64,000 nt of DNA from Rhodopirellula islandica. Its GTDB lineage: Bacteria; Planctomycetota; Planctomycetia; Pirellulales; Pirellulaceae. A program made the translations under genes and the position numbers. The stretch lies in contig NZ_LECT01000015.1 in assembly GCF_001027925.1 (NCBI RefSeq), positions 62,001 through 126,000 of the forward strand. The letters are read 5' to 3'. The notes under the pieces were generated by a model. It was given only the letters and a program-made list of their open reading frames with translations. It was not told the origin of the DNA and ran no database searches. Positions 28,941-39,049 of the stretch are shown piece by piece (the stretch's first letter is position 1; each line of letters begins with the position of its first letter).

Positions 28941-31900
28941 ATGAAGCTGCGATCCCTTCGTGATGTCCCGGCCATCCTGGACGCGAAAGTTGGGCTGGGA
29001 GAGGTTCTGGGCCGCAAGCCGAAAGGCGGCACAAAACGAAAGACAAAGCAGGCCCACGATCCGGTTCCGCTGGCGTTTTCTGGAGTTTGGGGCGGGATTC
29101 GCGGTTTGCTGGCCGCCACCCTGACCCGCCATCACCCGCACGTGTTGGTCCTGCTTCCGCAAGCCGTCGACGCGGACATTGTCGCGGGAGACATTTCCTC
29201 GTTCGGGATCGAAGACGTCGTCGCGTTGCCGCTGTCGGCCGGCGACGGAACCGGCAGTTCCATTCGCGACGCCGACTACGCCGCTCGATTGCAAGTCCTG
29301 CAGCGACTCCGCGCCCGCGATCAGAATTCCCCACAACCGCTGGTCGTGACCTCGTACATCGGAGCCGCCATCCAACGGGTGCCATCGGTTTCGAGTCTCG
29401 AAAAAGCGACCCGCGAATTGTCGGTCGGTGACATCGTTGATCCTGAAGTGATTCGGCGTTGGCTGGCTGAAGCCGGTTTCGCAGCCGTGACGGCGGTCCA
29501 GGTGCCGGGCGAATTTGCCAGCCGGGGTGGATTGCTGGACGTGTATTCGCCGGACCAACCCCAGCCGATTCGAATCGAATGGTTCGACGACGAGATCGAA
29601 TCCATCCGCCGGTTCGACGCAGCCACTCAGCGGAGCAGCGAAACACTCAGCAAGGTTGAACTCGCCGCGATTGGAACCCAGCCAGTCAAAAGCCCTTTCG
29701 CAGAAGAAGAGAACAACGACGAACCGCTGGACCTGATTGTCGATGACAGCGTGGGGGCCGAAGCCACCATCGTCGACTACTTACCCGAAGACACCGTGGT
29801 GCTGGTGATCGATCCATCGGATTGCCACCAGTCGTCCAACGCGTTGCTCGCTCGGGTCGCCAAGACCGAACGCTTCGTTTCGATGAAGGAACTGCTTTCG
29901 GAGCTGAAGAGCCACAAAGTCGTCACAGGAACATCGCTGGCCGAAGGAGCCCCAACGGATGTTGTCGACTTGCACACCGCCAGCGCCGATAGCTTCGCAA
30001 CGTCGCTGGACGAAACCAAATCCAAGGTCGACTCCGTCGCGGCCGGACACGAAGTCATCGTGGTGGGTGACACGCCCGCCGATGGCCAGCGACTGACTGA
30101 GTTGCTTGAGGACACCGATGCGGCCAAACAAGGTCGCTTGCACATGACGGTTGCCGACCTCAGCGGTGGTTTCCGTTTGACCGACGCAGAGATCCTGGTG
30201 CTCACCGGTGCCGAGCTCTTTCATCGCAGCCCCGTTCGTCGCGCCAAGACACGGACCCGCGGCAAACCGATCGACTCGTTCACGCAGCTCACCCCCGGCG
30301 ACTTGGTGATTCACCTGTCCCACGGGATCGGGTTGTACCGCGGGCTGAACTCCATCGAGAAAAATGGCCAGCATCAAGAACACTTGACCATCGAGTTCGA
30401 CGGCGGGACCAAGATCCATGTGCCAGCTTCTCGTATTCAATTGGTTCAGCGATACGTCGGGGGAACGAAAAATCGACCCAAGCTGGCCAAAATCGGCGGT
30501 ATCAGTTGGACCAACCAGCGCAAGGCCGCCGAAGCCGCGGTCACCGACATGGCCGACGAACTGCTGGAACTGCAGGCCAAACGAGCCACACGACTCGGCA
30601 TCCCCATGTCGCCGGACAACGAATGGCAACGCCAGTTCGACGCCAGCTTCCCGTACCTGGAAACACCAGACCAATTGTCGGCAATCGACGCCTTGAAAGT
30701 CGACATGGAGACGCCACGGCCCATGGACCGGCTGATTTGTGGCGACGTCGGATTTGGCAAAACCGAAGTTGCCATGCGGGCGGCTTTCAAAGCGGTCTCA
30801 TCGGGTTACCAAGTCGCCGTGTTGGTCCCAACCACCGTGCTGGCAGAACAACACTACCAATCGTTTCGCGAACGGATGGCGGAGTTCCCCGTCGAGATTC
30901 GGAAACTCAGTCGTTTTTGCACGGCGGCCGAGCAACGCGAAACAGTGAAGGAGATCCGGCGAGGCAAAGCCGACATCGTGATTGGAACCCACCGCGTCGC
31001 CAGCAAAGACGTCGAGTTCAACAACCTCGGCTTGGTCGTCATCGATGAAGAACAACGCTTCGGCGTCGCCGTGAAGGAACGCCTGAAGACTCGGCATAGC
31101 AACGTCGATGTCCTGACGCTTTCTGCAACGCCCATTCCGCGAACGCTGCACATGGCATTGGTTGGCGTTCGCGATATCAGCAACCTGGAAACGCCGCCAG
31201 CCGAACGAATGGCGGTCGAGACCAAAGTGACTCGCTGGGACGACAAGATGCTGCGTTCCGCCATCGTGCGGGAACTCAACCGCGGCGGTCAGATGTACTT
31301 CGTCCACAACCGCATCGGGGACATGGATGACCTGGCTGCTCGGATCAAAGCCATTGTCCCAGAACTTCGAATCGGCATCGGCCATGGACAAATGGTCGAA
31401 GGTGCACTCGAACAAATCATGGTTGACTTCATCGATCACAAGTTCGACATGCTGCTGGCCACGACGATCATCGAGAGCGGATTGGACATTCCCAACGCCA
31501 ACACCATGTTCATCGACGATGGCAATCGCTACGGCCTGAGCGATCTGCACCAACTGCGTGGACGCGTGGGGCGGTACAAGCACCAAGCCTACTGCTACCT
31601 GCTGGTGTCGCCGAACAAACGGCTGACGCCAGAAGCCAGCAAACGCCTGCGAGCGATCGAAGAGTATTCTCAGATGGGTGCTGGTTTCGCGATTTCGATG
31701 CGAGACCTCGAGATTCGCGGGGCGGGCAATCTGCTGGGCAGTCAGCAATCGGGGCACATTGCCGCGGTCGGTTACGAAATGTATTGCCAACTGCTCGAAG
31801 ACGCGGTCCGGCAAGCTCAAAAATTGCCGCCGAAGTTGTCCGCCGATGTGGACATTGATTTGCCGATCGAAGCTTACCTGCCGGAAGACTACGTGCCCAA

Positions 31901-32273
31901 CCTGCGGCATAAAATCGATCTTTATCGCCGGATGACTCGAATCGAGAAAGCGGCTGATGTGAAGGCCCTGCGAGAAGAATTGGAAGACCGCTTTGGCGCG
32001 CCACCGCCCCCGGCGCTTCGAATGTTGGAATTGTGTGAACTGCGGCTCGACGCAGCCTCATGGGGCTTGGTTTCGCTGACCACCAACGATCGCTTCATTG
32101 TGATTCAGTACTCCAATCGATCGCGGATGGATCAACTGGCCAAGAACGCTTCGATCCCGATTCGCATCGTCGATCATCAAAAGGCCTACATTCCGATCAA
32201 GGACTACGACATGTCCGATCCGGCCGGCAAAGCGTGGCTGCAACTTGCCCGCGCTGCATTATGGATTGGTTGA
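28941..32273 (+). CDS. mfd: Transcription-repair coupling factor
   Basis: A 1,110-residue Mfd. It releases RNA polymerase stalled at DNA damage and recruits UvrA. The N-terminal UvrB-like region is followed by the RNA-polymerase-interacting domain beginning near residue 450 (LTPGDLVIHLSHGIGLYRG), then the translocase with Walker A GDVGFGKTE (601-609), the DEEQ box (702-705) and HQLRGRVGR as motif VI, and the C-terminal TRCF domain. Length is close to the family's usual 1,130-1,170. The start ATG 28941 is chosen from the protein's N terminus (MKLRSLRDVPAIL); ATG 28851 is possible. Downstream genes follow on the same strand with tiny gaps or overlaps and may be co-transcribed with it. Confidence 0.96.
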   Translation: MKLRSLRDVPAILDAKVGLGEVLGRKPKGGTKRKTKQAHDPVPLAFSGVWGGIRGLLAATLTRHHPHVLVLLPQAVDADIVAGDISSFGIEDVVALPLSAGDGTGSSIRDADYAARLQVLQRLRARDQNSPQPLVVTSYIGAAIQRVPSVSSLEKATRELSVGDIVDPEVIRRWLAEAGFAAVTAVQVPGEFASRGGLLDVYSPDQPQPIRIEWFDDEIESIRRFDAATQRSSETLSKVELAAIGTQPVKSPFAEEENNDEPLDLIVDDSVGAEATIVDYLPEDTVVLVIDPSDCHQSSNALLARVAKTERFVSMKELLSELKSHKVVTGTSLAEGAPTDVVDLHTASADSFATSLDETKSKVDSVAAGHEVIVVGDTPADGQRLTELLEDTDAAKQGRLHMTVADLSGGFRLTDAEILVLTGAELFHRSPVRRAKTRTRGKPIDSFTQLTPGDLVIHLSHGIGLYRGLNSIEKNGQHQEHLTIEFDGGTKIHVPASRIQLVQRYVGGTKNRPKLAKIGGISWTNQRKAAEAAVTDMADELLELQAKRATRLGIPMSPDNEWQRQFDASFPYLETPDQLSAIDALKVDMETPRPMDRLICGDVGFGKTEVAMRAAFKAVSSGYQVAVLVPTTVLAEQHYQSFRERMAEFPVEIRKLSRFCTAAEQRETVKEIRRGKADIVIGTHRVASKDVEFNNLGLVVIDEEQRFGVAVKERLKTRHSNVDVLTLSATPIPRTLHMALVGVRDISNLETPPAERMAVETKVTRWDDKMLRSAIVRELNRGGQMYFVHNRIGDMDDLAARIKAIVPELRIGIGHGQMVEGALEQIMVDFIDHKFDMLLATTIIESGLDIPNANTMFIDDGNRYGLSDLHQLRGRVGRYKHQAYCYLLVSPNKRLTPEASKRLRAIEEYSQMGAGFAISMRDLEIRGAGNLLGSQQSGHIAAVGYEMYCQLLEDAVRQAQKLPPKLSADVDIDLPIEAYLPEDYVPNLRHKIDLYRRMTRIEKAADVKALREELEDRFGAPPPPALRMLELCELRLDAASWGLVSLTTNDRFIVIQYSNRSRMDQLAKNASIPIRIVDHQKAYIPIKDYDMSDPAGKAWLQLARAALWIG

Positions 32274-32302
32274 CCACTTCTCTTTCCCGATCGGACCCGG
32301 AC

Positions 32303-33604
32303 ATGCGTCGTCGAGCTTCCCACCTTTTGCTGGCAGTTTTTTGTTTCAGTCTTGCCCCTGCCGGGACGCTCACGCCTGCCAACTCCGCCGAACCGGATCG
32401 CTTGGAATCAAGCAGCTGGAATCAATGGCGTGGCCCCAATCGGGACGGCACGCTCGCTCAACCAACCGCCTGGCCAGATCGTCTTTCCGGAAACCTTGAC
32501 AAGGCTTGGTCGGTTCCACTGGGTCCCAGCTACAGCGGGCCCGTGATGGTCGACGGGTTGGTGTTCACAACCGAAACGGTGAACAAACAATTCGAACGAG
32601 TGACCGCTTACGAGGTCGCCACCGGTGAATTGCGTTGGGAACGCCAATGGGAAGGATCGATGTCAGTGCCATTTTTTGCCGCCGCCAATGGAGATTGGAT
32701 TCGAGCCACCCCCGCGTGTGTTCCGGGTTACTTGGTCGTGCTGGGAATGCGAGATGTTCTGGTCTGCCTGGACACTGCAACCGGCGAGGAACGGTGGAAG
32801 ATCGATTTCCCCGCTCAGACCGGATCGTCTTTGCAGCCGTTCGGGGCGGCTTGCTCGCCACTGATTCATGATGGGGCGATCTATGTCCAAGTCGGTGCGG
32901 GACTGACGAAGCTGGCACTGGATTCCGGCGAGGTGCTTTGGACCGTTCTCTCCGGCGGCGAAGACATGATGTCCCGCGGCGCGTTCAGCAGCCCCTCGAT
33001 CGCCACACTCGCGGGCCAAGAACAATTGCTCGTTCAAACTCGCGAAGAACTGTGCGGCGTTTCACTGGACACCGGCGATGTGCTCTGGCGAGAAGCCATC
33101 GAAGCCTTTCGCGGCATGAACATTTTGACACCGCTGGCGATCGGCGACTCGGTGTTCACGGCAGCCCACAGTGGAAAAAGCCAACTGTTCGACATCCGAC
33201 TCGACGAGTCAGCGGAGAAAACCTGGACAGCCGGCGAACGCTGGAATCAAAAAACGCAAGGCTACATGTCCTCACCCGTGGTGGTCGACGATCATGTGTA
33301 CCTGCACCTGAAGAACGAACGATTCACTTGTTTGTCGGTCGCGGACGGTTCGATTCAGTGGACCTCGCCGCCCGTCGGCAAGTACTGGTCGATGGTCCGC
33401 AACGAAAACCGTATTCTGTCGCTGAGCGCGGACGGCAAACTTCGATTGATCGCTGCGAATCCCAGTGAGCTCACGGTGGTCGACACCCAAGAGGTCGCCG
33501 AGAACAGCTGGGCTCACTTGGCAGTCTCCAGCAACAACGACCAACCTCTGATTTTGATCCGTGCCTTGAATTCTTTGACCGCCTATCGATGGACGAGCCC
33601 TTGA
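32303..33604 (+). CDS. Exported PQQ-like (BamB-type) beta-propeller protein
   Basis: A 433-residue protein with a signal peptide (MRRRASHLLLAVFCFSLAPA) and repeated propeller blades of the PQQ/BamB type, each with a TGELRW-like turn (VATGELRWERQW, TATGEERWKIDF, LDSGEVLWTVLSG, LDTGDVLWREA, VADGSIQW). The opening WNQWRGPNRDG is common in planctomycete proteins annotated as PQQ-binding repeat. No dehydrogenase active site was seen, so a scaffold or binding role is as likely as an enzyme. An in-frame ATG at 32261 would overlap mfd by 13 bases; 32303 is preferred for the signal peptide. Its 3' end overlaps the next gene by 16 bases, which points to translational coupling. Confidence 0.88.
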   Translation: MRRRASHLLLAVFCFSLAPAGTLTPANSAEPDRLESSSWNQWRGPNRDGTLAQPTAWPDRLSGNLDKAWSVPLGPSYSGPVMVDGLVFTTETVNKQFERVTAYEVATGELRWERQWEGSMSVPFFAAANGDWIRATPACVPGYLVVLGMRDVLVCLDTATGEERWKIDFPAQTGSSLQPFGAACSPLIHDGAIYVQVGAGLTKLALDSGEVLWTVLSGGEDMMSRGAFSSPSIATLAGQEQLLVQTREELCGVSLDTGDVLWREAIEAFRGMNILTPLAIGDSVFTAAHSGKSQLFDIRLDESAEKTWTAGERWNQKTQGYMSSPVVVDDHVYLHLKNERFTCLSVADGSIQWTSPPVGKYWSMVRNENRILSLSADGKLRLIAANPSELTVVDTQEVAENSWAHLAVSSNNDQPLILIRALNSLTAYRWTSP

Positions 33605-34707
33605 CCGCAACACCGACTTCACCTGCACCGGACCCGCCCCCTCCATTCATACTGGGCGTCGATGTCGGCGGTGCCAACCTGAAGTCGGTCTTGGTCAACC
33701 ATGCAACCGAGGACGCGACGGCCAGGGAATCCTTTTTCCCCATGTGGAAACGCCCGGAGTCGCTCGCCGAACAACTGCATTCAGATTGGATCGCGTTGTT
33801 GGCTGAATCTCGAGTCAAGGTGGACTTGATCCAAGGCATTGCGGTCACCATGACCGGCGAGCTGGCCGATTGTTTCACTGACCGTCAGCACGGCGTGACT
33901 CACATCGCCGAACAAGTTCGCATCGCAGCAACGCAGTTGAGTCACGATTCCGAGCTTGGGTTCTATTCCACCGCTGGCAAATTCGTCGGGATTGAAGCCG
34001 TGGCTTCAGAAGTCGACGCATTGGCGGCGTCGAATTGGCACGCGTTGGCTTCCTGGGCAGCAAGCCAGATATCCGCCCGCGGGATTTTGATCGACGTCGG
34101 ATCGACAACCACCGACCTCATCCCAATTCAAAACGGACAGGTTGCCACCGCAGCGAAGACCGATCACGAGCGACTTCGCGACGGCTCGCTCGTTTACGTT
34201 GGTTGTCGTCGAACGCCAGTGTGTGCCCTGGTCGACCGACTCACGATCGACCAAGTCGATGTCCCGGTCATGAACGAACTGTTCGCGACCATCGATGACG
34301 CTCGTTTGATTCTGAAGCGACTCCCTGAGTCGGCCGACGACCGAGACTCCGCCGACGGCCGACCTCGCGACAGGCAATCGGCACACCGTCGGCTGGCCAA
34401 GATGGTTGGCTTGGACGCAAACGAGCTCACCAGCGATCAAGCGTCGTCGATTGCAAAGCAAATCCTCGCAGCGGCCCAGCAACAGATCGATGAAAGCCTG
34501 CAGCGTCAGATCGAACGGCTCGACAGCCATTCCAATGAAGAGACCACGTTGTTGCTCAGTGGACACGGGCAGGATTTAATCACCCATTCCGCAACCGCCC
34601 GCAACGCGATCGACCTGCGTGATCGCTTGAGCCCAGAGGTTTCGCGATCGGCACCCGCGTTTGCCGTCGCTCGATTGTGGTTGAGCACCCAACGAGAGGT
34701 TCGATGA
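33589..34707 (+). CDS. H4MPT-linked C1 transfer pathway protein (hydantoinase/oxoprolinase-like)
   Basis: A 372-residue member of the hydantoinase/oxoprolinase-like family that is found with tetrahydromethanopterin-linked C1 transfer genes in methylotrophs and planctomycetes. It has the ASKHA-type phosphate-binding motif GVDVGGANLKSV (about residues 24-35) and a second ATPase-fold motif GILIDVGSTTTDLIPI (about 165-180). The family is linked to synthesis of the methanopterin-type cofactor, but its precise reaction is not established as far as can be said here. It overlaps the upstream PQQ-propeller gene by 16 bases and the downstream kinase-like gene by 4 (ATGA). Pairing with that kinase supports the cofactor assignment. 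Confidence 0.85.
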   Translation: MDEPLTATPTSPAPDPPPPFILGVDVGGANLKSVLVNHATEDATARESFFPMWKRPESLAEQLHSDWIALLAESRVKVDLIQGIAVTMTGELADCFTDRQHGVTHIAEQVRIAATQLSHDSELGFYSTAGKFVGIEAVASEVDALAASNWHALASWAASQISARGILIDVGSTTTDLIPIQNGQVATAAKTDHERLRDGSLVYVGCRRTPVCALVDRLTIDQVDVPVMNELFATIDDARLILKRLPESADDRDSADGRPRDRQSAHRRLAKMVGLDANELTSDQASSIAKQILAAAQQQIDESLQRQIERLDSHSNEETTLLLSGHGQDLITHSATARNAIDLRDRLSPEVSRSAPAFAVARLWLSTQREVR

Positions 34708-35321
34708 GTCGCCGCGTGATCAAACTGGGCGGCAGCCTGCTGACCCGTCCCAGTCTGCTGGATGATTTTCATCAGTGGTACCGCAACCAAGCCCCTGCGG
34801 ATGACTGCTTGATCATCGGCGGCGGTCAGCTGATCGATGCGGTCCGTGAATGGGACCGATTGCGACCGGGCGACCCGCAAACGGTTCACTGGCAATGCGT
34901 CGCGATGCTAGAACACTCGATGCGTCATCTTGCAGAGGCCCTTGAATCAGACGGTCGTTTTCCACCGATCGAGAAACTTGAGACCGAAGACGACTGGCTG
35001 CGTTATTCGACCTCCTCAAGCGATTCAATGAAGCCTGCTTCCTCGACGATTCAATTCTTGCGTCCCGAAGTCGTCTACCACTCGGCGTCGAAAGCTCCGT
35101 TGCCAGAGACGTGGTCGACCACAACGGACTCCATCGCAATGTGGGTCGCACTGCAATGCGATGCAAGCGAGGTGGTGCTGCTGAAGTCATGCGCCGTTGA
35201 CTCAGAGGACCGCCTGCAGGACTGGATCACGCAAGGAATCGTCGATCCGGCGTGTGCCGTGTTGGCATCGCTGGAAGAGAAACTGCGTGTCGAGCAGCTG
35301 CCGATTCAGCCAACCTGCTGA
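34704..35321 (+). CDS. Amino-acid-kinase-family protein, probable C1-cofactor pathway partner (MfnE-like)
   Basis: A 205-residue small amino-acid-kinase-fold protein. Motifs KLGGSLLTRP at the N terminus and DCLIIGGGQLIDAV match the family's glycine-rich phosphate-binding loops. In methanogens the homologous MfnE phosphorylates aminomethylfuran phosphate in methanofuran synthesis, and similar genes sit in bacterial H4MPT clusters. The start ATG 34704 overlaps the stop of the upstream H4MPT-linked gene as ATGA, and GAGAGG lies just upstream. It is shorter than aspartate or glutamate kinases, which argues against those roles. The exact substrate is inferred from family and neighbour only. Confidence 0.82.
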   Translation: MSRRVIKLGGSLLTRPSLLDDFHQWYRNQAPADDCLIIGGGQLIDAVREWDRLRPGDPQTVHWQCVAMLEHSMRHLAEALESDGRFPPIEKLETEDDWLRYSTSSSDSMKPASSTIQFLRPEVVYHSASKAPLPETWSTTTDSIAMWVALQCDASEVVLLKSCAVDSEDRLQDWITQGIVDPACAVLASLEEKLRVEQLPIQPTC

Positions 35322-35346
35322 ACGAACGCAAAGCGGCTGCGTTTGG

Positions 35347-37494
35347 CTACTGACTGGCACGTCCGACGTTCACGTCCCCTTGTTGCACCACACGCAAACG
35401 CTGAGACAGCTGCATGTAGTTCGAGGCCGCACGTGGATCAATCGTTTGGTACAAGCGAGCCAGCGAGGCGTAGGGCAGGGGATAGGTGGGTTGAATGCGA
35501 ATCGATTCCATGAAGGCTTGCTCGGCTTCGCCAAACCGGCGCAGTTTCCCGCACGCCAGCCCCAAGTTGTAGTGATCCGCTGGATGGCGACGCAGCTTGA
35601 TCAAACGCTGGTACAAATGATACGCCTTGAGGTGCTGCTCTTCAGCGGCCGCCGCGTTCGCCAAACTTTCCAGGGCGACCTGAAGTTCCGGTGTCGGCTG
35701 TTTCTCTTCCGACAGAACCCACTGCATCAATGTTTGGCTTTCCTTCCGCAAACGCTTCTCATCCGCTTCAGAACGATCCTTGTCGGGGAACAACAGGACT
35801 CGGTCCAGCAAACTTGCCAACCTTGTTTTGGCTTCGACCAAAGAAACGTGTGCGACACTGGAATCCGACTTCGATGTTTCTGCCGTCTGAATCGCGGAGC
35901 GTAAACGCTGAGTCGCCAAGTCGAAAACGGTCGTGTTGTCATACCTTGGATTGGATCCCATCCAAAGCCACTGCCCAATCGCAGTGGCTTCATTCAATTC
36001 TCGTTGCCAACTGCCGTCCGGGGATCGGTCGAGTAACGCAACCACATCCGGCAACTCGGTGACCGGAGTTTCGGTCGCCATTTCGGCCGGTGCGTCGTTA
36101 TCAGCCTGCTCGCTGGGCACCGCAATCCGGTGATCGGTGATCGAGACGTGAGGCACCTCGGTCTCCGATCGCGGCATGTGACATTGGTGACACGAGTTCT
36201 CGTTCGTGGTCATTCGGATGTTCAGCTTTTCGCCACAATCCAGGTTGTCGTGGCAAGACAAGCAATGATCTCGGTGAATCGATTCACGGTTTGCATCATC
36301 GACTCGTTGGTGCGGATCGTGGCACGTGACACAGGTCAGACTCTCGGATCCCAGGTAGCACTCGCTGGCGTGCATCTGGCCGAAGTGCCCCACAAAGCTG
36401 GTCGAAGCAGACTCCTTCTCCGTCGGCCCCACCTTGTAAACCAATCGTGTCGCTGCCAAATCCTCCCCGGGATGAAACGACCATGAATCGGCACCGCGGA
36501 CAAACATCTGCACATCGCCCTGCAGATGGCACTGGGCACAGAGCGATTCCAGCGAGTCACGCCCCAGTTCATGTGGATGCACGATCGCCCAATCATGGGC
36601 CGCATCCAAATCAGTCAGATCAGTCGAATTGGCCGACAACTGGTTGGCGAGATCAACATGTTGCTGACCGCCGCCATGACAACGCTCGCAACCAATTGCG
36701 AGTTCATGCAAAACCGAGACACTTCGATTTCCATCCACCCGCGACAACGACCCCGCGTGGCAGAACAAACAATCGTCCGTGACCTGGCGAGAGAACCCTA
36801 AGTGGGACGGCGAGTCGTATCCGGGCGACATGTCGTACTCGCCTTGTTCGGTGTAGTGCGACAACGGGGCCTGCAGCAGAGCGTCGCCGTCACGAATCAA
36901 GTACGACTTCGCAAACGTGCCGCTTCCCATCACCAATTCGACCGGGTGGTCACTCAGCGGCATCACGTAGTCCGTCTGTGGCAGTTCCTGCCACGATTGA
37001 TGACGAATCCGTTCTCCATCGCGGACGACCTTCATTTGTTGGGAACTGGGTTCATGGAAGAACGATTGCAATTCGGGTTCCACCTTCGCGTCCACCAGTC
37101 GCAAGGATTCCGCGTGGGTGGTCTCGAAAAACGATTCGGCACGATGAGGATGACAGGCGACACAGGCCTGCGACCCAACCGCGTTGTGCAGCATGGCCGT
37201 GCCACGGCCTTCCCTCGGACTCGAATCCGGTTCCTGGATGGCTTCCGCTTCGGATCCCGATTCTGGCTCCGCCCCTGAAGGCACCGGATCGGGATCCTGC
37301 TGGGGTGTGTTCGAACCAACGGCCGATTGATTCGCAGGAGGCTCGATTTCCGGCGAAGCCGATTTCTTCGAGCATCCGGCCCATGTGAGGCTGAGCATCA
37401 GACCGCAAAGCAGTATTCCCCGGTGAGTCGGCGTTGATTGCAAGACAGGCCTTGTACGAATCGGTTTGTGTCGAAATTCAGAAACAGGATTCAT
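35347..37494 (-). CDS. Multihaem cytochrome c with TPR repeats, likely lipoprotein
   Basis: A 715-residue exported protein. The start ATG 37494 places a hydrophobic N-terminal segment ending WAGC (Cys41) as a possible lipoprotein signal, although tryptophan at -3 is atypical. Seven CxxCH haem sites are visible: CVACH, CLFCH, CERCH, CAQCH, CVTCH, CLSCH and CHQCH. The first is in ACVACHPHRAESFFETTHAESL, the opening typical of cytochrome c554-like proteins. The C-terminal third holds TPR-type helices (YHLYQRLIKLRRHPADHYNL, then FGEAEQAFMESIRIQPTYPL). It is probably a periplasmic or outer-surface electron carrier with a protein-binding tail; the partner is unknown. It converges on the kinase-like gene with a 25-base gap and is divergent from glyA. 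Confidence 0.9.
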   Translation of the reverse strand: MNPVSEFRHKPIRTRPVLQSTPTHRGILLCGLMLSLTWAGCSKKSASPEIEPPANQSAVGSNTPQQDPDPVPSGAEPESGSEAEAIQEPDSSPREGRGTAMLHNAVGSQACVACHPHRAESFFETTHAESLRLVDAKVEPELQSFFHEPSSQQMKVVRDGERIRHQSWQELPQTDYVMPLSDHPVELVMGSGTFAKSYLIRDGDALLQAPLSHYTEQGEYDMSPGYDSPSHLGFSRQVTDDCLFCHAGSLSRVDGNRSVSVLHELAIGCERCHGGGQQHVDLANQLSANSTDLTDLDAAHDWAIVHPHELGRDSLESLCAQCHLQGDVQMFVRGADSWSFHPGEDLAATRLVYKVGPTEKESASTSFVGHFGQMHASECYLGSESLTCVTCHDPHQRVDDANRESIHRDHCLSCHDNLDCGEKLNIRMTTNENSCHQCHMPRSETEVPHVSITDHRIAVPSEQADNDAPAEMATETPVTELPDVVALLDRSPDGSWQRELNEATAIGQWLWMGSNPRYDNTTVFDLATQRLRSAIQTAETSKSDSSVAHVSLVEAKTRLASLLDRVLLFPDKDRSEADEKRLRKESQTLMQWVLSEEKQPTPELQVALESLANAAAAEEQHLKAYHLYQRLIKLRRHPADHYNLGLACGKLRRFGEAEQAFMESIRIQPTYPLPYASLARLYQTIDPRAASNYMQLSQRLRVVQQGDVNVGRASQ

Positions 37495-37647
37495 CCGATG
37501 GAGGGGGATTTCTCGAAGACACGATTCTCGCGGGGTGGAATCCCGCCTCGATTGTAAGACATCGGGCTGGGGTGGGATTGTTTGTGGATCTGAGAGCAGG
37601 ACACGAAAACCGTTCAATTCACCTCGTCCGGTGACTTTTTTCAGTCA

Positions 37648-37676
37648 TTGACGGTTTTTTGATCGGAATCGACAAT
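37648..37676 (+). promoter_or_regulatory. Candidate sigma-70 promoter for glyA
   Basis: TTGACG (37648-37653) and GACAAT (37671-37676) are spaced by 17 bases. The predicted start near 37683 leaves a leader of about 38 bases before the glyA ATG. Both boxes are one or two bases off consensus. Confidence 0.42.
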
Positions 37677-37720
37677 GCCCCGACGAGCCCTCTTTCCCAC
37701 ACGCTTCGAATTGACCTGCC

Positions 37721-38983
37721 ATGAGCTTCATTCAGTCACAAGACCCCGCCATTTGGGACGCGATCCAAGCCGAAACGATTCGTCAGCAAGACGGGTTGGA
37801 AATGATCGCCAGCGAGAATTACACCAGCCCAGCGATCATGGAAGCCGTCGGCAGCGTCCTGACCAACAAATACGCTGAGGGCTACCCCGGACGCCGCTAT
37901 TACGGCGGTTGCGAGCACGTTGACGTCGTGGAAACGATCGCGATCGACCGCGCCAAGGAACTGTTCGGCGCCGAAGCCGCCAACGTCCAGCCTCACAGCG
38001 GCTCGCAAGCCAACGCGGCTGTGTATTTGAGCTGCCTCGAAGTCGGCGACACCGTGCTCGGATTGGATTTGGCCCAAGGCGGCCACCTGACGCACGGCAT
38101 GAAGCTGAACATGAGCGGCCGACTCTACAACTTCGTCAATTACGGCGTCGACGAAGTCAATCATCGCTTGGACTTCGACCAAATCGTCAAGCTGGCTCGC
38201 GAGCACAAACCAAAACTGATCGTTGCCGGTGCAAGCGCCTACCCACGCGAAATCCCTCACGATCGATTCAAAGAAATCGCCGATGAAGTGGGTGCCAAGT
38301 TGATGGTCGACATGGCCCACTACGCCGGTTTGGTCGCCGCGAAAATCCACAACAGTCCCGTGCCCTACGCGGACTATGTCACCACGACGACCCACAAAAC
38401 GCTTCGTGGGCCTCGCAGTGGTCTGATCATGTGCAAGCAAGAACACCTGAAATTGGTCAACCGCAACGTGTTCCCCGGCACTCAGGGTGGACCGTTGATG
38501 CACGTGGTCGCTGGCAAAGCAATCTGCTTCGCCGAAGCGATGACCGAGGAATACGCCAGCTACGGGCAAGCCGTGGTGGACAACGCGAAAACGTTGGCGG
38601 ACACCCTGATGAGCTGCGGCCTGCGATTGGTCAGCGGCGGAACCGACAACCACCTCATGTTGGTCGACGTCACCGCGGTGGACCTGGGCGGCAAGAAAGC
38701 CGAAGCGGTCCTCGATGCTTGCGGCATCACCGTCAACATGAATATGATCCCGTTTGACCAGCGAAAACCGATGGATCCATCTGGGATCCGAATCGGAACG
38801 CCTGCACTGACCACCCGCGGAATGGGTGGCGACGAGATGAAACGGATCGGCCAATGGATTTACAATGCATTGTCCGATTCGGACAACGCTGCGTTGCACG
38901 AAACCATCCGCACCGAAATTCGCGAAATGGTGCAGGCCTTCCCCGTTCCCGCCGCTGCTGAATCTCCCGCCAGCGTTGCCTGA
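37721..38983 (+). CDS. glyA: Serine hydroxymethyltransferase
   Basis: A 420-residue cytoplasmic PLP enzyme that interconverts serine and glycine while loading C1 units on tetrahydrofolate. Family signatures are clear: [20 protein letters not shown] at the N terminus, [15 protein letters not shown], and the PLP-lysine segment [14 protein letters not shown] with Lys226. Length matches the usual 415-420. A promoter-like site lies upstream, and the response-regulator gene follows 66 bases downstream. It links functionally to the serC-serA pair at 59073-61899, which supplies serine, and to the nearby C1-pathway genes. A 573-codon open frame on the opposite strand is a codon-bias shadow. Confidence 0.98.
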   Translation: MSFIQSQDPAIWDAIQAETIRQQDGLEMIASENYTSPAIMEAVGSVLTNKYAEGYPGRRYYGGCEHVDVVETIAIDRAKELFGAEAANVQPHSGSQANAAVYLSCLEVGDTVLGLDLAQGGHLTHGMKLNMSGRLYNFVNYGVDEVNHRLDFDQIVKLAREHKPKLIVAGASAYPREIPHDRFKEIADEVGAKLMVDMAHYAGLVAAKIHNSPVPYADYVTTTTHKTLRGPRSGLIMCKQEHLKLVNRNVFPGTQGGPLMHVVAGKAICFAEAMTEEYASYGQAVVDNAKTLADTLMSCGLRLVSGGTDNHLMLVDVTAVDLGGKKAEAVLDACGITVNMNMIPFDQRKPMDPSGIRIGTPALTTRGMGGDEMKRIGQWIYNALSDSDNAALHETIRTEIREMVQAFPVPAAAESPASVA

Positions 38984-39049
38984 TCCGGCGTCGCTGGTTT
39001 GGTCCCTTTGAAATCTTCCTGTCTCCCCTTCCATTGAAAGCCGCTTCGG

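Noticed and set aside
30798-31910. 370-codon minus-strand frame
   Set aside because: Antisense to the mfd translocase domain, whose helicase motifs are intact.
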